Source: DATLSM01 sp049585815
GTDB taxonomy: Bacteria > Actinomycetota > Thermoleophilia > Solirubrobacterales > 70-9
Assembly: GCA_049585815.1 (NCBI GenBank)
Contig: JBAVAR010000138.1
Span: 3,125-67,124, forward strand
Reading direction: 5' to 3'
DNA: 64,000 bases
Shown here: positions 1-9,089 of the stretch, piece by piece
Position numbering within the stretch: position 1 is the first letter of the stretch
How the letters are laid out: each line of letters begins with the position of its first letter
Made by a program: the position numbers and the translations under genes
Notes under the pieces: generated by a model
Database searches by the model: none
The model's input: the letters and a program-made list of their open reading frames with translations, nothing else
What the model was told of the DNA's origin: nothing

Positions 1-1149
1 GAGGTGGTGATCGAGACGTGGGAGGAGCGCCGCCAAGCGGTGGAGGAGGTGGGGCTCGGTTTCACCGCGGCGGAGGAATACCGAATGTTCCCGCCACCGG
101 ACCCCGACTCCGGCGAGGGTGAGCACGCGGCGGAGGCAGCGCGAGCACTTCTGCCCCTTTTGGAGGAGATGCGCCCACACGTCGCCGTCAGCGACATCCT
201 CACCCTGGCGCCAGCCCTGGCAGCCGAGAAGGCCGGCGTACGGCGAGCAACTCTGATTCCACATATCTACCCGGTGGTCGAGCCGGGGATGCCGTTCTTC
301 GCCGTGGGACTGCGGCCCCCCCGCACGCCCGCCGGTCGAAGTCTGTGGCGCGCCGGGCAGCGAGCACTTGACGTCGGGCTCGAGCATGGGCGGGGCGATC
401 TAAATGCCCAGCGCGCGCGGTTAGGGCTTGAGCCAACCGAGCGTTTCCATGGTGGGATAAGCCCCGAACTGGCACTGGTCGCCACCTTCCCCCAGCTTGA
501 GTATCCGCGGCGCTGGCCACCCGAGGTCAAGGTGACCGGGCCGATGACCTTCGAGCAGCCACACCCCGTGATCGAGCTGCCTGCTGGAGAGCGGCCCCTG
601 GTACTGGTCGCCCCAAGTACCGCGCACGACTCGGGCAACCATCTTGTGCGCACGGCTTTGGAGGCGCTGGCAGACGAGCCCCTGCGGGTCGTCGCGACGA
701 CCAATCGCGTTATCCCCCAGAGCCCAATCGATGTGCCCCCCAATGCCCTTCTCGTCGACTGGCTCAGCTACAGCCAGTTGATGCCGGCGGCGTCGCTGGT
801 CATCTCCCATGGTGGGCACGGCACGGTTGCCCGAGCCCTTGCGCTCGGCACTCCGGTCCTGATCTGCCCATTCACCGGCGACATGAGCGAGACCGCGATG
901 CGTGTGGCCTGGGCGAAGGTTGGACTCTCCCTCCCCTGGCGCCTGTGCAGCCCCTCCCCCCTGCGCTGGGCCGCGCAGCGGATCCTCACCGACCGCTCCT
1001 TCGCCGACCGCGCAGGCGAGCTGGCGGCATGGGCGGGGCTGCACGACGGCGCCGAGCGCGGCGCCGAGCTGGTTGAAGACTTGGCCCTACGCGATGGTGC
1101 GGCAAAGAAACTCCGGGGGTGGGACTCGAACCCACAACCCCGCGGTTAA
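1..1149 (+). CDS. MGT-type glycosyltransferase, 5'-truncated by the window
   Basis: The frame is open from base 1, so the N-terminal part of the sugar-acceptor domain lies outside the window. The visible part has the GT-B layout of macrolide/UDP-glucuronosyl-type transferases (GT1). The C-terminal half carries a nucleotide-sugar donor signature, with SHGGHGTVARALALGTPVL followed by a short acidic stretch (GDMSE). The likely reaction is transfer of an activated sugar to a small lipophilic acceptor; the acceptor cannot be told. The frame runs into the antisense of tRNA-Asn and stops inside it, so the last dozen residues (LRGWDSNPQPRG) are encoded by the tRNA complement. This suggests the original stop was lost or the gene was fused to the tRNA by rearrangement. 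Confidence 0.75.
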   Translation, partial: EVVIETWEERRQAVEEVGLGFTAAEEYRMFPPPDPDSGEGEHAAEAARALLPLLEEMRPHVAVSDILTLAPALAAEKAGVRRATLIPHIYPVVEPGMPFFAVGLRPPRTPAGRSLWRAGQRALDVGLEHGRGDLNAQRARLGLEPTERFHGGISPELALVATFPQLEYPRRWPPEVKVTGPMTFEQPHPVIELPAGERPLVLVAPSTAHDSGNHLVRTALEALADEPLRVVATTNRVIPQSPIDVPPNALLVDWLSYSQLMPAASLVISHGGHGTVARALALGTPVLICPFTGDMSETAMRVAWAKVGLSLPWRLCSPSPLRWAAQRILTDRSFADRAGELAAWAGLHDGAERGAELVEDLALRDGAAKKLRGWDSNPQPRG

Positions 1150-1183
1150 CAGCCGCGTGCTCTACCAATTGAGCTACCCCGGA
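1112..1183 (-). tRNA. tRNA-Asn(GTT)
   Basis: The minus strand folds as a full cloverleaf. The acceptor TCCGGGG pairs with CCCCGGA, the D-arm starts GCTC, the anticodon arm GCGGC-TGTTAAC-CGCGG gives anticodon GTT, and the T-loop is TTCGAGT. It starts 21 nt after the dnaG stop on the same strand and could be read through from it. No CCA is encoded. The 3' part of the upstream glycosyltransferase frame overlaps it in antisense. Confidence 0.95.
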
Positions 1184-1204
1184 ACGGCAAGCGGAATCTA
1201 CCGA

Positions 1205-2986
1205 TTACCCGGGTACCCGCTCGGTGCGGGCGATGCGCTCAACCAGCGCGGCGCGTTCCCGGCTCAGAGCTGCGCGAAGCTCTCGCTCACCGGAGTCTCC
1301 CGCCGCGGCTATCTCGGACTCCAACCGGCGCTGCTCGAGGAGCAGGAAATTGAGCTCCATCGCCTCAACGGAGGCGGGCTCATCGTGGGCCAGGATCACC
1401 AGCTCGGCGACCAGGCCGGCGAGATCGTCATCGCCACGGGGCAGATCTGATGCTGGGTCCTCGCGGTGCTCACGCAACCAATCCGCGGCGCGAGCGCCGA
1501 GCGGGGAGAGGTGCTCTCCGGTGAGCTGAGCCAGGTACCTCCCGCCCTCCCCCGGCAGCGCGATGCACATCGCCAGCAGGGCGCGCTCGCGGCGCTCGCG
1601 AGAGCTGAGCTCTGCAATGCGACGCTGCGGAGCTTGAACCGCCCCGTCCCCGGAGCCGGCCCTGGGCGCATCGCCGCCGCTCAGAGGTCGGGCCGCCACC
1701 AGCCGCCCCATCACCATCGCGGGCTCGAGGTCCAGCTGCTCAGCAACCCGCCGCACCAGATCGTCACGGCTTGCCGTCTCGCCCATCCCAGCGAGAATCG
1801 GTGCCGCCTCCGAGAGCGCCCGGTCACGCTCAGCCGGGGAGCTGACATCCGCGCGGTCCAGTACAAGCTCAATCTGGAAGACGGGAAGGTCGACGGCGCT
1901 CTCGACCAATGCCCGGAAGCGCTCCGCGCCCCCTTCGCTGGCGAGCATCTCAGCCGGGTCCACCCCAGCCGGCATCCGCGCCACACGCAACCGTACCTTG
2001 CGCCCCGCCGCGACCCGCTGGGCGCGAAGCATCGCCTCCTGTCCGGCCGAGTCGGCATCAAGCGCCAGCGCCACCTCATCGACCATCCCAGAGAGCGCGG
2101 CAACCTGCTCGTCGGTGATCGCGGTCCCCATCACCCCGACCGCCTCCTCAATTCCCGCCTGGTGCAGGGCGAGCACGTCGGTGTAGCCCTCGACCACAAC
2201 AGCGCGCCCCGCCCTCGCAATCGCCGCCTTCGCCAGATCGATTCCATAGAGCAGCTTGCTCTTGTGAAAGAAGTCGGTCTCTGCTGTATTGACGTACTTT
2301 GCACCCTGATCGGAACGCATCGCCCGCCCACCAAACCCCAGCACCCGACCGCGACGGTCGCGGATCGGAAACATGATTCGGGAGCGAAAGCGGTCATACT
2401 CGCCTCCCCCCCGACCGCGCTGAACCAGGCCGACCCCACGCAGGTCATCCACCTCAAATCCAGCTCGCTGCCCCCGTACCAGCACTCGGTCCCAGGCGCT
2501 CGGCGCAAAACCGACACCAAAGAGACGCAGCACCCCCTCCCCCAGTCCCCGCTCAGCCAGGTACCCGCGCGCCTTGGCGGCCTCGCTTGACTCCCATAGG
2601 TAGCCGGCGTAGAAGGAGGCGGTGCGGGTGAGCAACTCTTCGAGCCGGCGACGGTGCCGGCGACGGGCCTCAGCGCGTGGGTCCTCCTTCTCGCGCTCAA
2701 GCTCAACCCCGTAGCGGTCTGCGAGTAGCTCCACCGCATCCGCAAAACCCAGTCCCTCCTTCTCCTCGACAAACTTGATCACGTCACCGCCGGCCCCGCA
2801 GCCGAAGCAGTGGTAAAGCTTCTCCTGGGCGTCGACCGAGAACGATGGGGTGCGCTCCTCGTGGAACGGACAGAGGCCGACCCAGCGGGCGCCCTGGCGG
2901 CGCAGATCGGTGTGGGCGGAGATCACCTCGACGATGTCCGCCGTCTGCTTGACCCGTTCAAGGCTCTCGGTCGAGATCAGCGCCAT
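1205..2986 (-). CDS. dnaG: DNA primase DnaG
   Basis: 593-residue primase that makes RNA primers at the replication fork. The N-terminal CHC2 zinc-binding domain is complete (CPFHEERTPSF then YHCFGCGAGGD, residues about 39-65). The catalytic core follows, with the Toprim motif VVVEGYTDVLALHQ and the acidic ALDADSAGQ motif. The C-terminal helicase-binding region is present but divergent. Length is typical for Actinobacteria. The gene lies 27 nt downstream of dgt on the same strand, the dgt-dnaG order known from mycobacteria, and is probably co-transcribed with mutM-recO-dgt. Confidence 0.96.
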   Translation of the reverse strand: MALISTESLERVKQTADIVEVISAHTDLRRQGARWVGLCPFHEERTPSFSVDAQEKLYHCFGCGAGGDVIKFVEEKEGLGFADAVELLADRYGVELEREKEDPRAEARRRHRRRLEELLTRTASFYAGYLWESSEAAKARGYLAERGLGEGVLRLFGVGFAPSAWDRVLVRGQRAGFEVDDLRGVGLVQRGRGGGEYDRFRSRIMFPIRDRRGRVLGFGGRAMRSDQGAKYVNTAETDFFHKSKLLYGIDLAKAAIARAGRAVVVEGYTDVLALHQAGIEEAVGVMGTAITDEQVAALSGMVDEVALALDADSAGQEAMLRAQRVAAGRKVRLRVARMPAGVDPAEMLASEGGAERFRALVESAVDLPVFQIELVLDRADVSSPAERDRALSEAAPILAGMGETASRDDLVRRVAEQLDLEPAMVMGRLVAARPLSGGDAPRAGSGDGAVQAPQRRIAELSSRERRERALLAMCIALPGEGGRYLAQLTGEHLSPLGARAADWLREHREDPASDLPRGDDDLAGLVAELVILAHDEPASVEAMELNFLLLEQRRLESEIAAAGDSGERELRAALSRERAALVERIARTERVPG

Positions 2987-3013
2987 TGGATCACGGTAGC
3001 CGGCGGGCGAGCA

Positions 3014-4024
3014 TCAGAACCTCGCCTCCTCAGGGATGGTGAGTTCGGTGAACTTGGCGATGCAGTAGCGGTCGGTCATCCCGGCGATGTAGTCGGTCAC
3101 GCGCTGGCACTCGCCTGCTCCTGACTCCCACTCAGCCACCTGAGCGGGATGAACCATGTAGTAATCAAAGAGGCCGCGCAGAGTGCTGTGGACCCGCTCG
3201 TGCTCGCTGCGGGCCGCCGGACCCAGGTAGACCCGGTCGAACATGAACTTGCGCAGTCGCAACATAGCCCCGCCCACCTCCTCGCTCTGGACTACGTCCC
3301 GAGCCTCGGCGGAGCGCTCCACGATGTCGCGAACCAGGGTGTCGATCCGCTTGGACCCGGTCGGCCCGAGTTGCTCAATCTCAGCGGCAGGCAGATCGGC
3401 CGGTTCGAGAATTCCTGCCCGTAGGGCGTCGTCGATGTCGTGGTTGATGTAGGCGACGCGATCGACCAGCTTGACGATCCGTCCCTCCGGGGTTGCCGGC
3501 CTCTGGGGCCCGGTGTGGTTGAGGATGCCGTCGCGCACCTGCTCGGTGAGATTGAGGCCCTGACCGTCGCGCTCCAGCACATCCACCACCCGCAGCGAGT
3601 GAATGTTGTGCTTGAACTCACCCCCGCAGCGCTCGCGCAAGGCCGCGTCGAGGGCCTCCTCCCCGGTGTGCCCGAAGGGTGGGTGGCCGAGATCGTGGCC
3701 AAGCCCGATCGCCTCGGTCAAGTCCTCGTTGAGCCCTAGCGCGCGGGCCACGGTGCGGGCGATGCCGCAGGCCTCCAGCGTATGCGTGAGGCGGGTGCGG
3801 TAATGATCCCCCTCGGGGGCGATGAAGACCTGTGTCTTGTGCATCAGGCGCCGGAAGGCCTTCGAATGGACGATCCGGTCGCGATCGCGCTGAAATGGAG
3901 AACGAACCGGGCTGTCGGGCTCCTCCTCGCGCCGCAGCGCAGGATAGGACGGCGTCGCGAGATCGGAGAGGAACTCGGCCTCCCATGCGCGGACTCGCTC
4001 TTCCAGCGGGGCTTTGGGCTCCAC
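3014..4024 (-). CDS. dgt: dGTPase-like HD-domain dNTP triphosphohydrolase
   Basis: 336 residues of the dGTP triphosphohydrolase-like family, which hydrolyses dNTPs to deoxynucleosides and triphosphate. The HD metal site is visible: RTRLTHTLE gives the first His, GLGHDLGHPPFGHTGEEAL supplies the His-Asp pair and the family loop, and VDRVAYINHDIDDA gives the distal Asp. The N-terminal RDRDRIVHSKAFRRLMHKTQV block is diagnostic. It sits between recO (9 nt away) and dnaG in one minus-strand operon, tying nucleotide-pool control to replication genes. The exact dNTP preference cannot be read from sequence. Confidence 0.93.
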   Translation of the reverse strand: MEPKAPLEERVRAWEAEFLSDLATPSYPALRREEEPDSPVRSPFQRDRDRIVHSKAFRRLMHKTQVFIAPEGDHYRTRLTHTLEACGIARTVARALGLNEDLTEAIGLGHDLGHPPFGHTGEEALDAALRERCGGEFKHNIHSLRVVDVLERDGQGLNLTEQVRDGILNHTGPQRPATPEGRIVKLVDRVAYINHDIDDALRAGILEPADLPAAEIEQLGPTGSKRIDTLVRDIVERSAEARDVVQSEEVGGAMLRLRKFMFDRVYLGPAARSEHERVHSTLRGLFDYYMVHPAQVAEWESGAGECQRVTDYIAGMTDRYCIAKFTELTIPEEARF

Positions 4025-4033
4025 GGACCGATC

Positions 4034-4759
4034 CTACGCGGCAGCACGTAACTGCACGTGGGCGTGGTGCTCGAGTGTCTCGCCGACCGCCCGCTCCACC
4101 TGGCGCAGCTCTGGCTCAGCGGCATCCGGAGCCTCGGCCAGAGGCTTGGCCAGGGCCTCGACCATGAAGCGATGGGCCGCCGCGGAGATCCCAAACGACC
4201 CCGCCTCACAGCTCGCGCAGACAACCCCACCGGCGGCGCCGGAGAATGCGCTGAGTTCCTCCACCTCCCCGCAGCGAACGCAGGAGGCAAGCTCGGGCAC
4301 GAAACCCGCTGCCAGGGCGAGCTTGAGACGAAAGGCCAGCGCCGTCTCAAGGCCGGCTGCACGCGACTCGGCAGGGTCATCAAGCAGCGCGAGATAGCGA
4401 CAGAGGAGGTTGTAGGCAGGCGGGTTGGGCTCGGCTGAGTCGAGCAACCGCAGCACCGCGTCGCAAGCACGAGCGCCGGCGGCGAGCGCCGGCCCGGAGG
4501 AGCGAAGGCGCGGGTATCCGTCGACGGTCGAAACGTTGGTGACGGTGAGCAGCTCACCGCGGCCTTCATGGAGGATCAAGTTGAGGCGAAAGAACGGCTC
4601 CAGCCGGCCGCCGAAGCGTGATTTCGGCCGACGGGCGCCCTTGGCGATCGCTCCCACCCGCCCCCGCGCGGTGGAGTAAAGGTGCAAAATGCGGTCTGCC
4701 TCGCCGTAGCGGATGCTGCGCAGGACCACCGCCTCCGTCTTCAGCGTCTTGCCGGGCAT
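4034..4759 (-). CDS. recO: DNA repair mediator RecO
   Basis: 241 residues. The N-terminal OB fold carries the family opening (KTEAVVLRSIRYGEADRIL, then GAIAKGARRPKSRFGG). A helical domain follows, containing a four-cysteine zinc site (CVRC about residue 161 and CASC about 184). RecO anneals ssDNA and with RecR loads RecA onto SSB-coated gaps. Its stop is 9 nt from dgt, and its start lies 4 nt from the mutM stop, so it is almost certainly part of the mutM-recO-dgt-dnaG transcript. Confidence 0.93.
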   Translation of the reverse strand: MPGKTLKTEAVVLRSIRYGEADRILHLYSTARGRVGAIAKGARRPKSRFGGRLEPFFRLNLILHEGRGELLTVTNVSTVDGYPRLRSSGPALAAGARACDAVLRLLDSAEPNPPAYNLLCRYLALLDDPAESRAAGLETALAFRLKLALAAGFVPELASCVRCGEVEELSAFSGAAGGVVCASCEAGSFGISAAAHRFMVEALAKPLAEAPDAAEPELRQVERAVGETLEHHAHVQLRAAA

Positions 4760-4763
4760 TCCC

Positions 4764-5675
4764 CTAAGTTGACCGTCGCGCCGGACGGCGGCCAGGCCGC
4801 CGACGCAGCCGCACCTGACAGTTCGGGCAGTAATAGGTGGAGCGCCCCGAGACTACGATTCTGGTGATCGGAGCGCCACACGCGGGACAGGGCTCACCCT
4901 CTCGTCTGTGGACGAGGAATTGGTCTTGCATCCTGCCCTTCTCACCGAGCCCGTCGCGATAGTCGTCGATCGATGCGCCGCCGTTGTCGACCCCTGCTCG
5001 CAGGGCCGAGACGACCGCGGAGCGCAGCGATGCGAGATGCTCGCCTCGCATCGAGCCGGCCGGGGAGAGCGGGTGCAGGCGCGCTCGAAAGAGCGCCTCA
5101 TCGGCGTAGATATTGCCGACCCCGGCGATACTCGATTGGTCGAGGAGGAAGGACTTAAGCGGCGCGGTGCGCCCTGCGGCGAGCTCACCCAGCAGCTGCG
5201 GCGTAAAGGCGTCTGAGAGCGGCTCGACGCCGAGTCGCTCAAAGCGACGGGGAATGTCGGAGTCATCGATCACAAATGCCTCGCCGAAGCGGCGCGGATC
5301 GGTAAACCACAATTCGCAACCGTTGTCGAGGCAGAAGCGGGCGCGCAGATGGCGCGCTGAGGTGGAGCGCTCGCCCTCATACAACCGACGCCCCAGGGAC
5401 GGATCGAGCCTATCTCCCCCGTCGATCAGGACCAGGTTGCCTGTCATCCGGAGGTGCATGACTAGGGTCCGCGCTCCCTCGAGCCCCAGCAGGAGGTACT
5501 TGCCTCGGCGCCCCAGCCCCCGAATCCGTCGGCCGCTCACCGCGGCGGCTAGCTCCGCCGGATCAGCTGGCCGCGACCAGCGCCCGTCCAACACCTCGAG
5601 CGCACTGATCCGCCGCCCAGCCAGTTCGGGCTCGAGTTGGCGGCAGACCGTCTCGACCTCAGGCAGCTCGGGCAC
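4764..5675 (-). CDS. mutM: formamidopyrimidine-DNA glycosylase (Fpg/MutM)
   Basis: 303 residues. The N-terminus MPELPEVETV supplies the catalytic Pro (after Met removal) and Glu of the Fpg/Nei family. The helix-two-turn-helix region contains DQSSIAGVGNIYADEALF. The C-terminal zinc finger is intact (CPACGAPITRIVVSGRST then YYCPNCQ). It removes 8-oxoguanine and ring-opened purines and nicks the abasic site. The basic tail after the finger (RLRRRPGRRPARRST) is longer than usual. First gene of a tight minus-strand repair and replication operon ending at dnaG. Distinguishing Fpg from Nei rests on the overall match and is good but not absolute. Confidence 0.94.
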   Translation of the reverse strand: MPELPEVETVCRQLEPELAGRRISALEVLDGRWSRPADPAELAAAVSGRRIRGLGRRGKYLLLGLEGARTLVMHLRMTGNLVLIDGGDRLDPSLGRRLYEGERSTSARHLRARFCLDNGCELWFTDPRRFGEAFVIDDSDIPRRFERLGVEPLSDAFTPQLLGELAAGRTAPLKSFLLDQSSIAGVGNIYADEALFRARLHPLSPAGSMRGEHLASLRSAVVSALRAGVDNGGASIDDYRDGLGEKGRMQDQFLVHRREGEPCPACGAPITRIVVSGRSTYYCPNCQVRLRRRPGRRPARRST

Positions 5676-5739
5676 CGCTCAGTTCTACATCATCTGATCA
5701 GGCTGATTCCGTCATGTGAATGGACTGAATCGGGCGCGG

Positions 5740-6711
5740 TCAGTCGACCCTTGCGCGGGGGTGCGATCGAAAGTAGACGTCCTTCAGTTGCTCGCCCGAG
5801 AGGTGCGTGTACATCTGGGTGGTAGCGATGTCGGCGTGGCCGAGCATCTCCTGCACGGCGCGCAGGTCACAGCCACCAGCAAGCAAGTGGGTGGCAAAGC
5901 TATGGCGCAGGGTGTGCGGGCTCATCCGACCCGACAGGCCCGCCGCGCGAGCGTGACGCTGGACAATCTTGTAGAGGCCCTGGCGGGTGAGCGGGCCGCC
6001 GCGGAAGTTGACAAATAGTTTCGGCTCGTGACGCTCGCCGATCAACTTCGGGCGCCCGCTGCGCCTGTAGACGCTGATCGCGGCGATTGCCTGGCGCCCG
6101 AGCGGCACCAGACGCTCCTTGGAGCCCTTGCCGCGGGCACGCAGAAAGCCCTCGCGCAGGTCGACGTCGCCAACCTCCAGCCCGATCGTCTCCGAGGCGC
6201 GCAGCCCGCATGCATACATTGTCTCGAGCAGTGCCCGGTCGCGGAGCGCCGTCGGCTCATCGCCACGCGGCGCGCCGAGCAGGAGCCGGACCTCGGAATA
6301 GTTGAGCACCTGCGGCAGCTTCTTGGCGCGGCGCGGGGCGCGGAGGGCGGCGGTGGGGTCCTCGCCGATCAGCTCGTCGCGTCGAAGGTGCTTGTAGAAA
6401 GAGCGAAGGCAGGCGGCCTTGCGGTGGATGGTGGAGGCAGAGCAAGCCGGGCGGCCGTCTCCGGTCGCAAGCTCGGCGAGGAAATCAGCGATGTCCGCCG
6501 GGCGCGCTTTCAATGCGTCAAAGCCATGGGCGGACAGGTACTCCCCGTACTGGAACAGATCGGTGCGGTATGCGTTCAAGGTGTTACGCGAGAGGCCACG
6601 CTCCAACTCGAGGTAGGCGAGATAATCGAGAACCAGACCCTCAAAGCGGGCATCGGCGCCGGGGCCACCGGCGTGCTCAGAGGACGAGAGCGGCTTGAGC
6701 GCTACTGCCAT
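5740..6711 (-). CDS. xerD: tyrosine recombinase XerD
   Basis: 323 residues with an N-terminal SAM-like DNA-binding domain (LDYLAYLELERGLSRNTLNAY) and a complete catalytic domain: Arg in ACGLRASE, HTLRHSFATHLLAGG with the His-x-x-Arg pair, LGHADIATTQMYTHLS with the last His and the nucleophilic Tyr. Its place downstream of pyrG matches the mycobacterial pyrG-xerD neighbourhood, so this is the chromosome-dimer resolvase rather than a phage integrase. The first 20 residues look non-conserved and the true start may be slightly downstream. Confidence 0.92.
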   Translation of the reverse strand: MAVALKPLSSSEHAGGPGADARFEGLVLDYLAYLELERGLSRNTLNAYRTDLFQYGEYLSAHGFDALKARPADIADFLAELATGDGRPACSASTIHRKAACLRSFYKHLRRDELIGEDPTAALRAPRRAKKLPQVLNYSEVRLLLGAPRGDEPTALRDRALLETMYACGLRASETIGLEVGDVDLREGFLRARGKGSKERLVPLGRQAIAAISVYRRSGRPKLIGERHEPKLFVNFRGGPLTRQGLYKIVQRHARAAGLSGRMSPHTLRHSFATHLLAGGCDLRAVQEMLGHADIATTQMYTHLSGEQLKDVYFRSHPRARVD

Positions 6712-6758
6712 GCCACAAGGTTCTCCCTCAAGCGGTGGGGACCTTGAGGCGCAAGGGA

Positions 6759-7886
6759 CTATGCGTCGCGGCGCGCCGGTCCCACCGTGGGGTCCCGCCC
6801 TACACCGCGGGTCTGAGCACCCTCAACCCCGCCAGCCAGCGGCTCAGCGGCGGCAGAGACTCCCAGAAGCCGGCCCGCCGCCAGGGGGGCGGCGAAGAAC
6901 AAGGGGTCATCCTCAATGCGGCGGCCCATGGTTTGCGCTGGCAGGCCGGTGGCGGAATAACCCGCCAGGTCGGCCGGGGCCTCGTGCAGCTGGTGTCGAC
7001 CCTCTGCGACTGCGGCAAGCTCTGCTCTCACCTCTGCGGTGAGCTCTGCTCTCACCTCTGGACTGCCCTCCGGCAACACGACGACCACGCTGCTCAGGAG
7101 CATTGTCAAAACCGTGAGGGTGTGATGGCTTACTCCGCGGTGGCGCTCGCGCAGCTCGGCGCCAGACAGGCGCGGAGAGATCAGGGTCACCATCCCGAGC
7201 GAAAGGGCGGCGTGGGCGCTCTCTAGGACCGCCATCCCGCCGTGTCCGAGTCGCGTGTTGGAACCGATGATCCCTGGGCCTGGGGCGGCCAGCACCGCGT
7301 CCCAGCCGAGGCGGTGGGCCGCGGCGTCCAGCGCGCCGGGAACGCTCAACGCCTCGTGCTCGCCACCATATGCCGGAGCGGCGGTGATGTGAGCGCACAG
7401 CAGGCCGCGATCGCGCAACTGCAGCACGTCGCGTGAGAGGGAGCCCGGGAGTGCCCCGCCAGCGGTTTGGATATAGCCAACCTTCAGGCCTGGCAGCGCC
7501 TGCGCGGTGGCCCAGGCCGCCGGCGCCAGATGGCCGTGCAGGGGCAGCACGAGCACTGGGATCGAACCTGCATTCCACCCTTTTGCCGCAGCCTCCACCG
7601 GCTCGACCGGGTGCTGAAGTGAGGTGTAGTTGAGCTTCATCACGTGTTCTGCGCCCCTGACGGCGCCTGATAGGCCGCGGGTCAGGTTGACGTGGACGAT
7701 GTCGAAGCCGCCAGATCCGAGGCCGAGGTCGAGGGCGGCAACGTTGACAATGACCTCATCGCCACGGCGAACCCCACCGAGGAGACCGACGTCGATCCAG
7801 GCCGGACGTCGCTCCCCGTCGACGTCGATGAGCAGCGGGTCCTCGGCGGCCACCACCCCCCGCCGAAGGCTGAGGCGGCCGCTCAC
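6759..7886 (-). CDS. DUF3866 family protein
   Basis: 375 residues, recognised from its conserved N-terminal block (PAWIDVGLLGGVRRGDEVI then FDIVHVNLTRGL) and internal GPGIIGSNTRLGHGGMAVLE. DUF3866 proteins have no established activity. There is no signal peptide or clear membrane segment. It starts inside the stop region of the upstream M20 peptidase (4 nt overlap), which implies translational coupling, and sits between that peptidase and xerD. Function is unknown; a metabolic or cell-cycle role is only suggested by context. Confidence 0.8.
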   Translation of the reverse strand: MSGRLSLRRGVVAAEDPLLIDVDGERRPAWIDVGLLGGVRRGDEVIVNVAALDLGLGSGGFDIVHVNLTRGLSGAVRGAEHVMKLNYTSLQHPVEPVEAAAKGWNAGSIPVLVLPLHGHLAPAAWATAQALPGLKVGYIQTAGGALPGSLSRDVLQLRDRGLLCAHITAAPAYGGEHEALSVPGALDAAAHRLGWDAVLAAPGPGIIGSNTRLGHGGMAVLESAHAALSLGMVTLISPRLSGAELRERHRGVSHHTLTVLTMLLSSVVVVLPEGSPEVRAELTAEVRAELAAVAEGRHQLHEAPADLAGYSATGLPAQTMGRRIEDDPLFFAAPLAAGRLLGVSAAAEPLAGGVEGAQTRGVGRDPTVGPARRDA

Positions 7887-8992
7887 GCTGCTTCCGCGCC
7901 CCCCGCGGCGATGATCCCCTCGCAGACCTCCAGCATCGCGTCGAGGTTGCGCGCGGAGACGCTCTCCAATGGGGTGTGATTGGCCTCGGTGCCGTTGGCG
8001 AGTAGGACGCAGTCAAAGCCGGCCAGCCGCAATGCGTTTGCGTCGCTGCCACCGCCGGTGGAGGTCCGCAGTGGCTCAAAGCCGGCCCCAGCCAGCCCGG
8101 CCTCAGCCAGGGCGAGCGCCCTTGAAGGGGCCGGCACCGTGTAGCCGTGAAACAGCTCCTCGAGACGGACGTCAACGTCGCATTCGTGCGTACTGGCTCC
8201 CCAGGCGCAGGCATCGGCGATGCCACCGGCCACCTCGGCCGCCCGCTCGGCGTCGAGACTGCGCGCCTCGGCATGAATCCAGCAGTGACCGGGAACAACG
8301 TTGCCGGAGGTGCCACCGGAAATCAGACCCACATTCGCGGTGGTCTTTGGGTCGAGCCGACCAAGCTCCATACGGGAGATGGCCGCGGCCGCAGCGGCGA
8401 TCGCGCTGCTGCCGTCCTCAGGTCGGATGCCGGCGTGCGCCTCGACCCCAGCAAAGTCGGCGAGGATCTTCTGCTGGGTCGGGGAAGCGACGATTACCTC
8501 ACCAACCGGGCTCGCGTGGTCAAGAACGAAGCCGCACTCTGATCGAAGTAGGGAGGGATCGAGGGCCTTCGCTCCGCGCAGTCCCTGCTCCTCGGCGACC
8601 GTGAGGACCAACTCAATCCCGATGGGAGGTGGCTCGTCGGCGTGGCGCGCAACCAGCTCAATGAACACCGCCACGGCCGCCTTGTTGTCAGCCCCCAGGA
8701 TCGTCTCACCGCGACTGCGGAAAACGCCCTCCTCGCTGATGACCTCGATCTGCCCCTCGTGTGGGACCGTGTCGAGGTGGGCGCAGAACATCATCCAATC
8801 AGCGGCCTGCCCGGGCAGACGGGCAAGGATGTTTCCGGCGCCCGCTTCGGCCGCCTCGGCGGCCCCGTCCTCGGTCACCTCCAACCCCAGCGCTCTCAGT
8901 TCGGCCGCCACCGTGTCGGCAACCTCGCGCTCCTCCCCCGTGGGACTGCGAATCTCACAGAGACGGACGAAAGTCTCGTGCAACCTCTTCAC
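7883..8992 (-). CDS. M20 family metallopeptidase (peptidase T-like)
   Basis: 369 residues of the di-zinc M20/M25/M40 family. Metal and catalytic residues appear in order: FCAHLDTVPHEG (His, Asp), GADNKAAVAVF (bridging Asp), AEEQGLRGAKAL (catalytic and ligand Glu), VLDHASPVG (Asp), and a late His near EANHTPLESV. A dimerisation lid lies between them. The closest named relatives are tripeptidase PepT and carboxypeptidase-like enzymes, so cytosolic peptide turnover is likely. It overlaps the DUF3866 gene by 4 nt. The 97 nt gap to pyrG holds a long-loop inverted repeat. Confidence 0.88.
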   Translation of the reverse strand: MKRLHETFVRLCEIRSPTGEEREVADTVAAELRALGLEVTEDGAAEAAEAGAGNILARLPGQAADWMMFCAHLDTVPHEGQIEVISEEGVFRSRGETILGADNKAAVAVFIELVARHADEPPPIGIELVLTVAEEQGLRGAKALDPSLLRSECGFVLDHASPVGEVIVASPTQQKILADFAGVEAHAGIRPEDGSSAIAAAAAAISRMELGRLDPKTTANVGLISGGTSGNVVPGHCWIHAEARSLDAERAAEVAGGIADACAWGASTHECDVDVRLEELFHGYTVPAPSRALALAEAGLAGAGFEPLRTSTGGGSDANALRLAGFDCVLLANGTEANHTPLESVSARNLDAMLEVCEGIIAAGGAEAA

Positions 8993-9001
8993 ACAGTGGA
9001 G

Positions 9002-9061
9002 GCTATCTGGGCAAGCTGCCCGCGGAGAGATCTACGCGATTTCCTCAAGCGCCCAGATAGC
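9002..9061. other. 11 bp inverted repeat with long loop in the pyrG-M20 gap
   Basis: GCTATCTGGGC at 9002-9012 is perfectly complementary to GCCCAGATAGC at 9051-9061, enclosing 38 nt. On the minus strand it lies between the pyrG stop and the M20 start, about 10 nt ahead of the start. No U-tract follows, so it is not a standard terminator. It could be an operator, an mRNA processing site or an attenuator. Confidence 0.5.
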
Positions 9062-9089
9062 GCTGCTCTTCGACTTCACGCGTCCCTGT

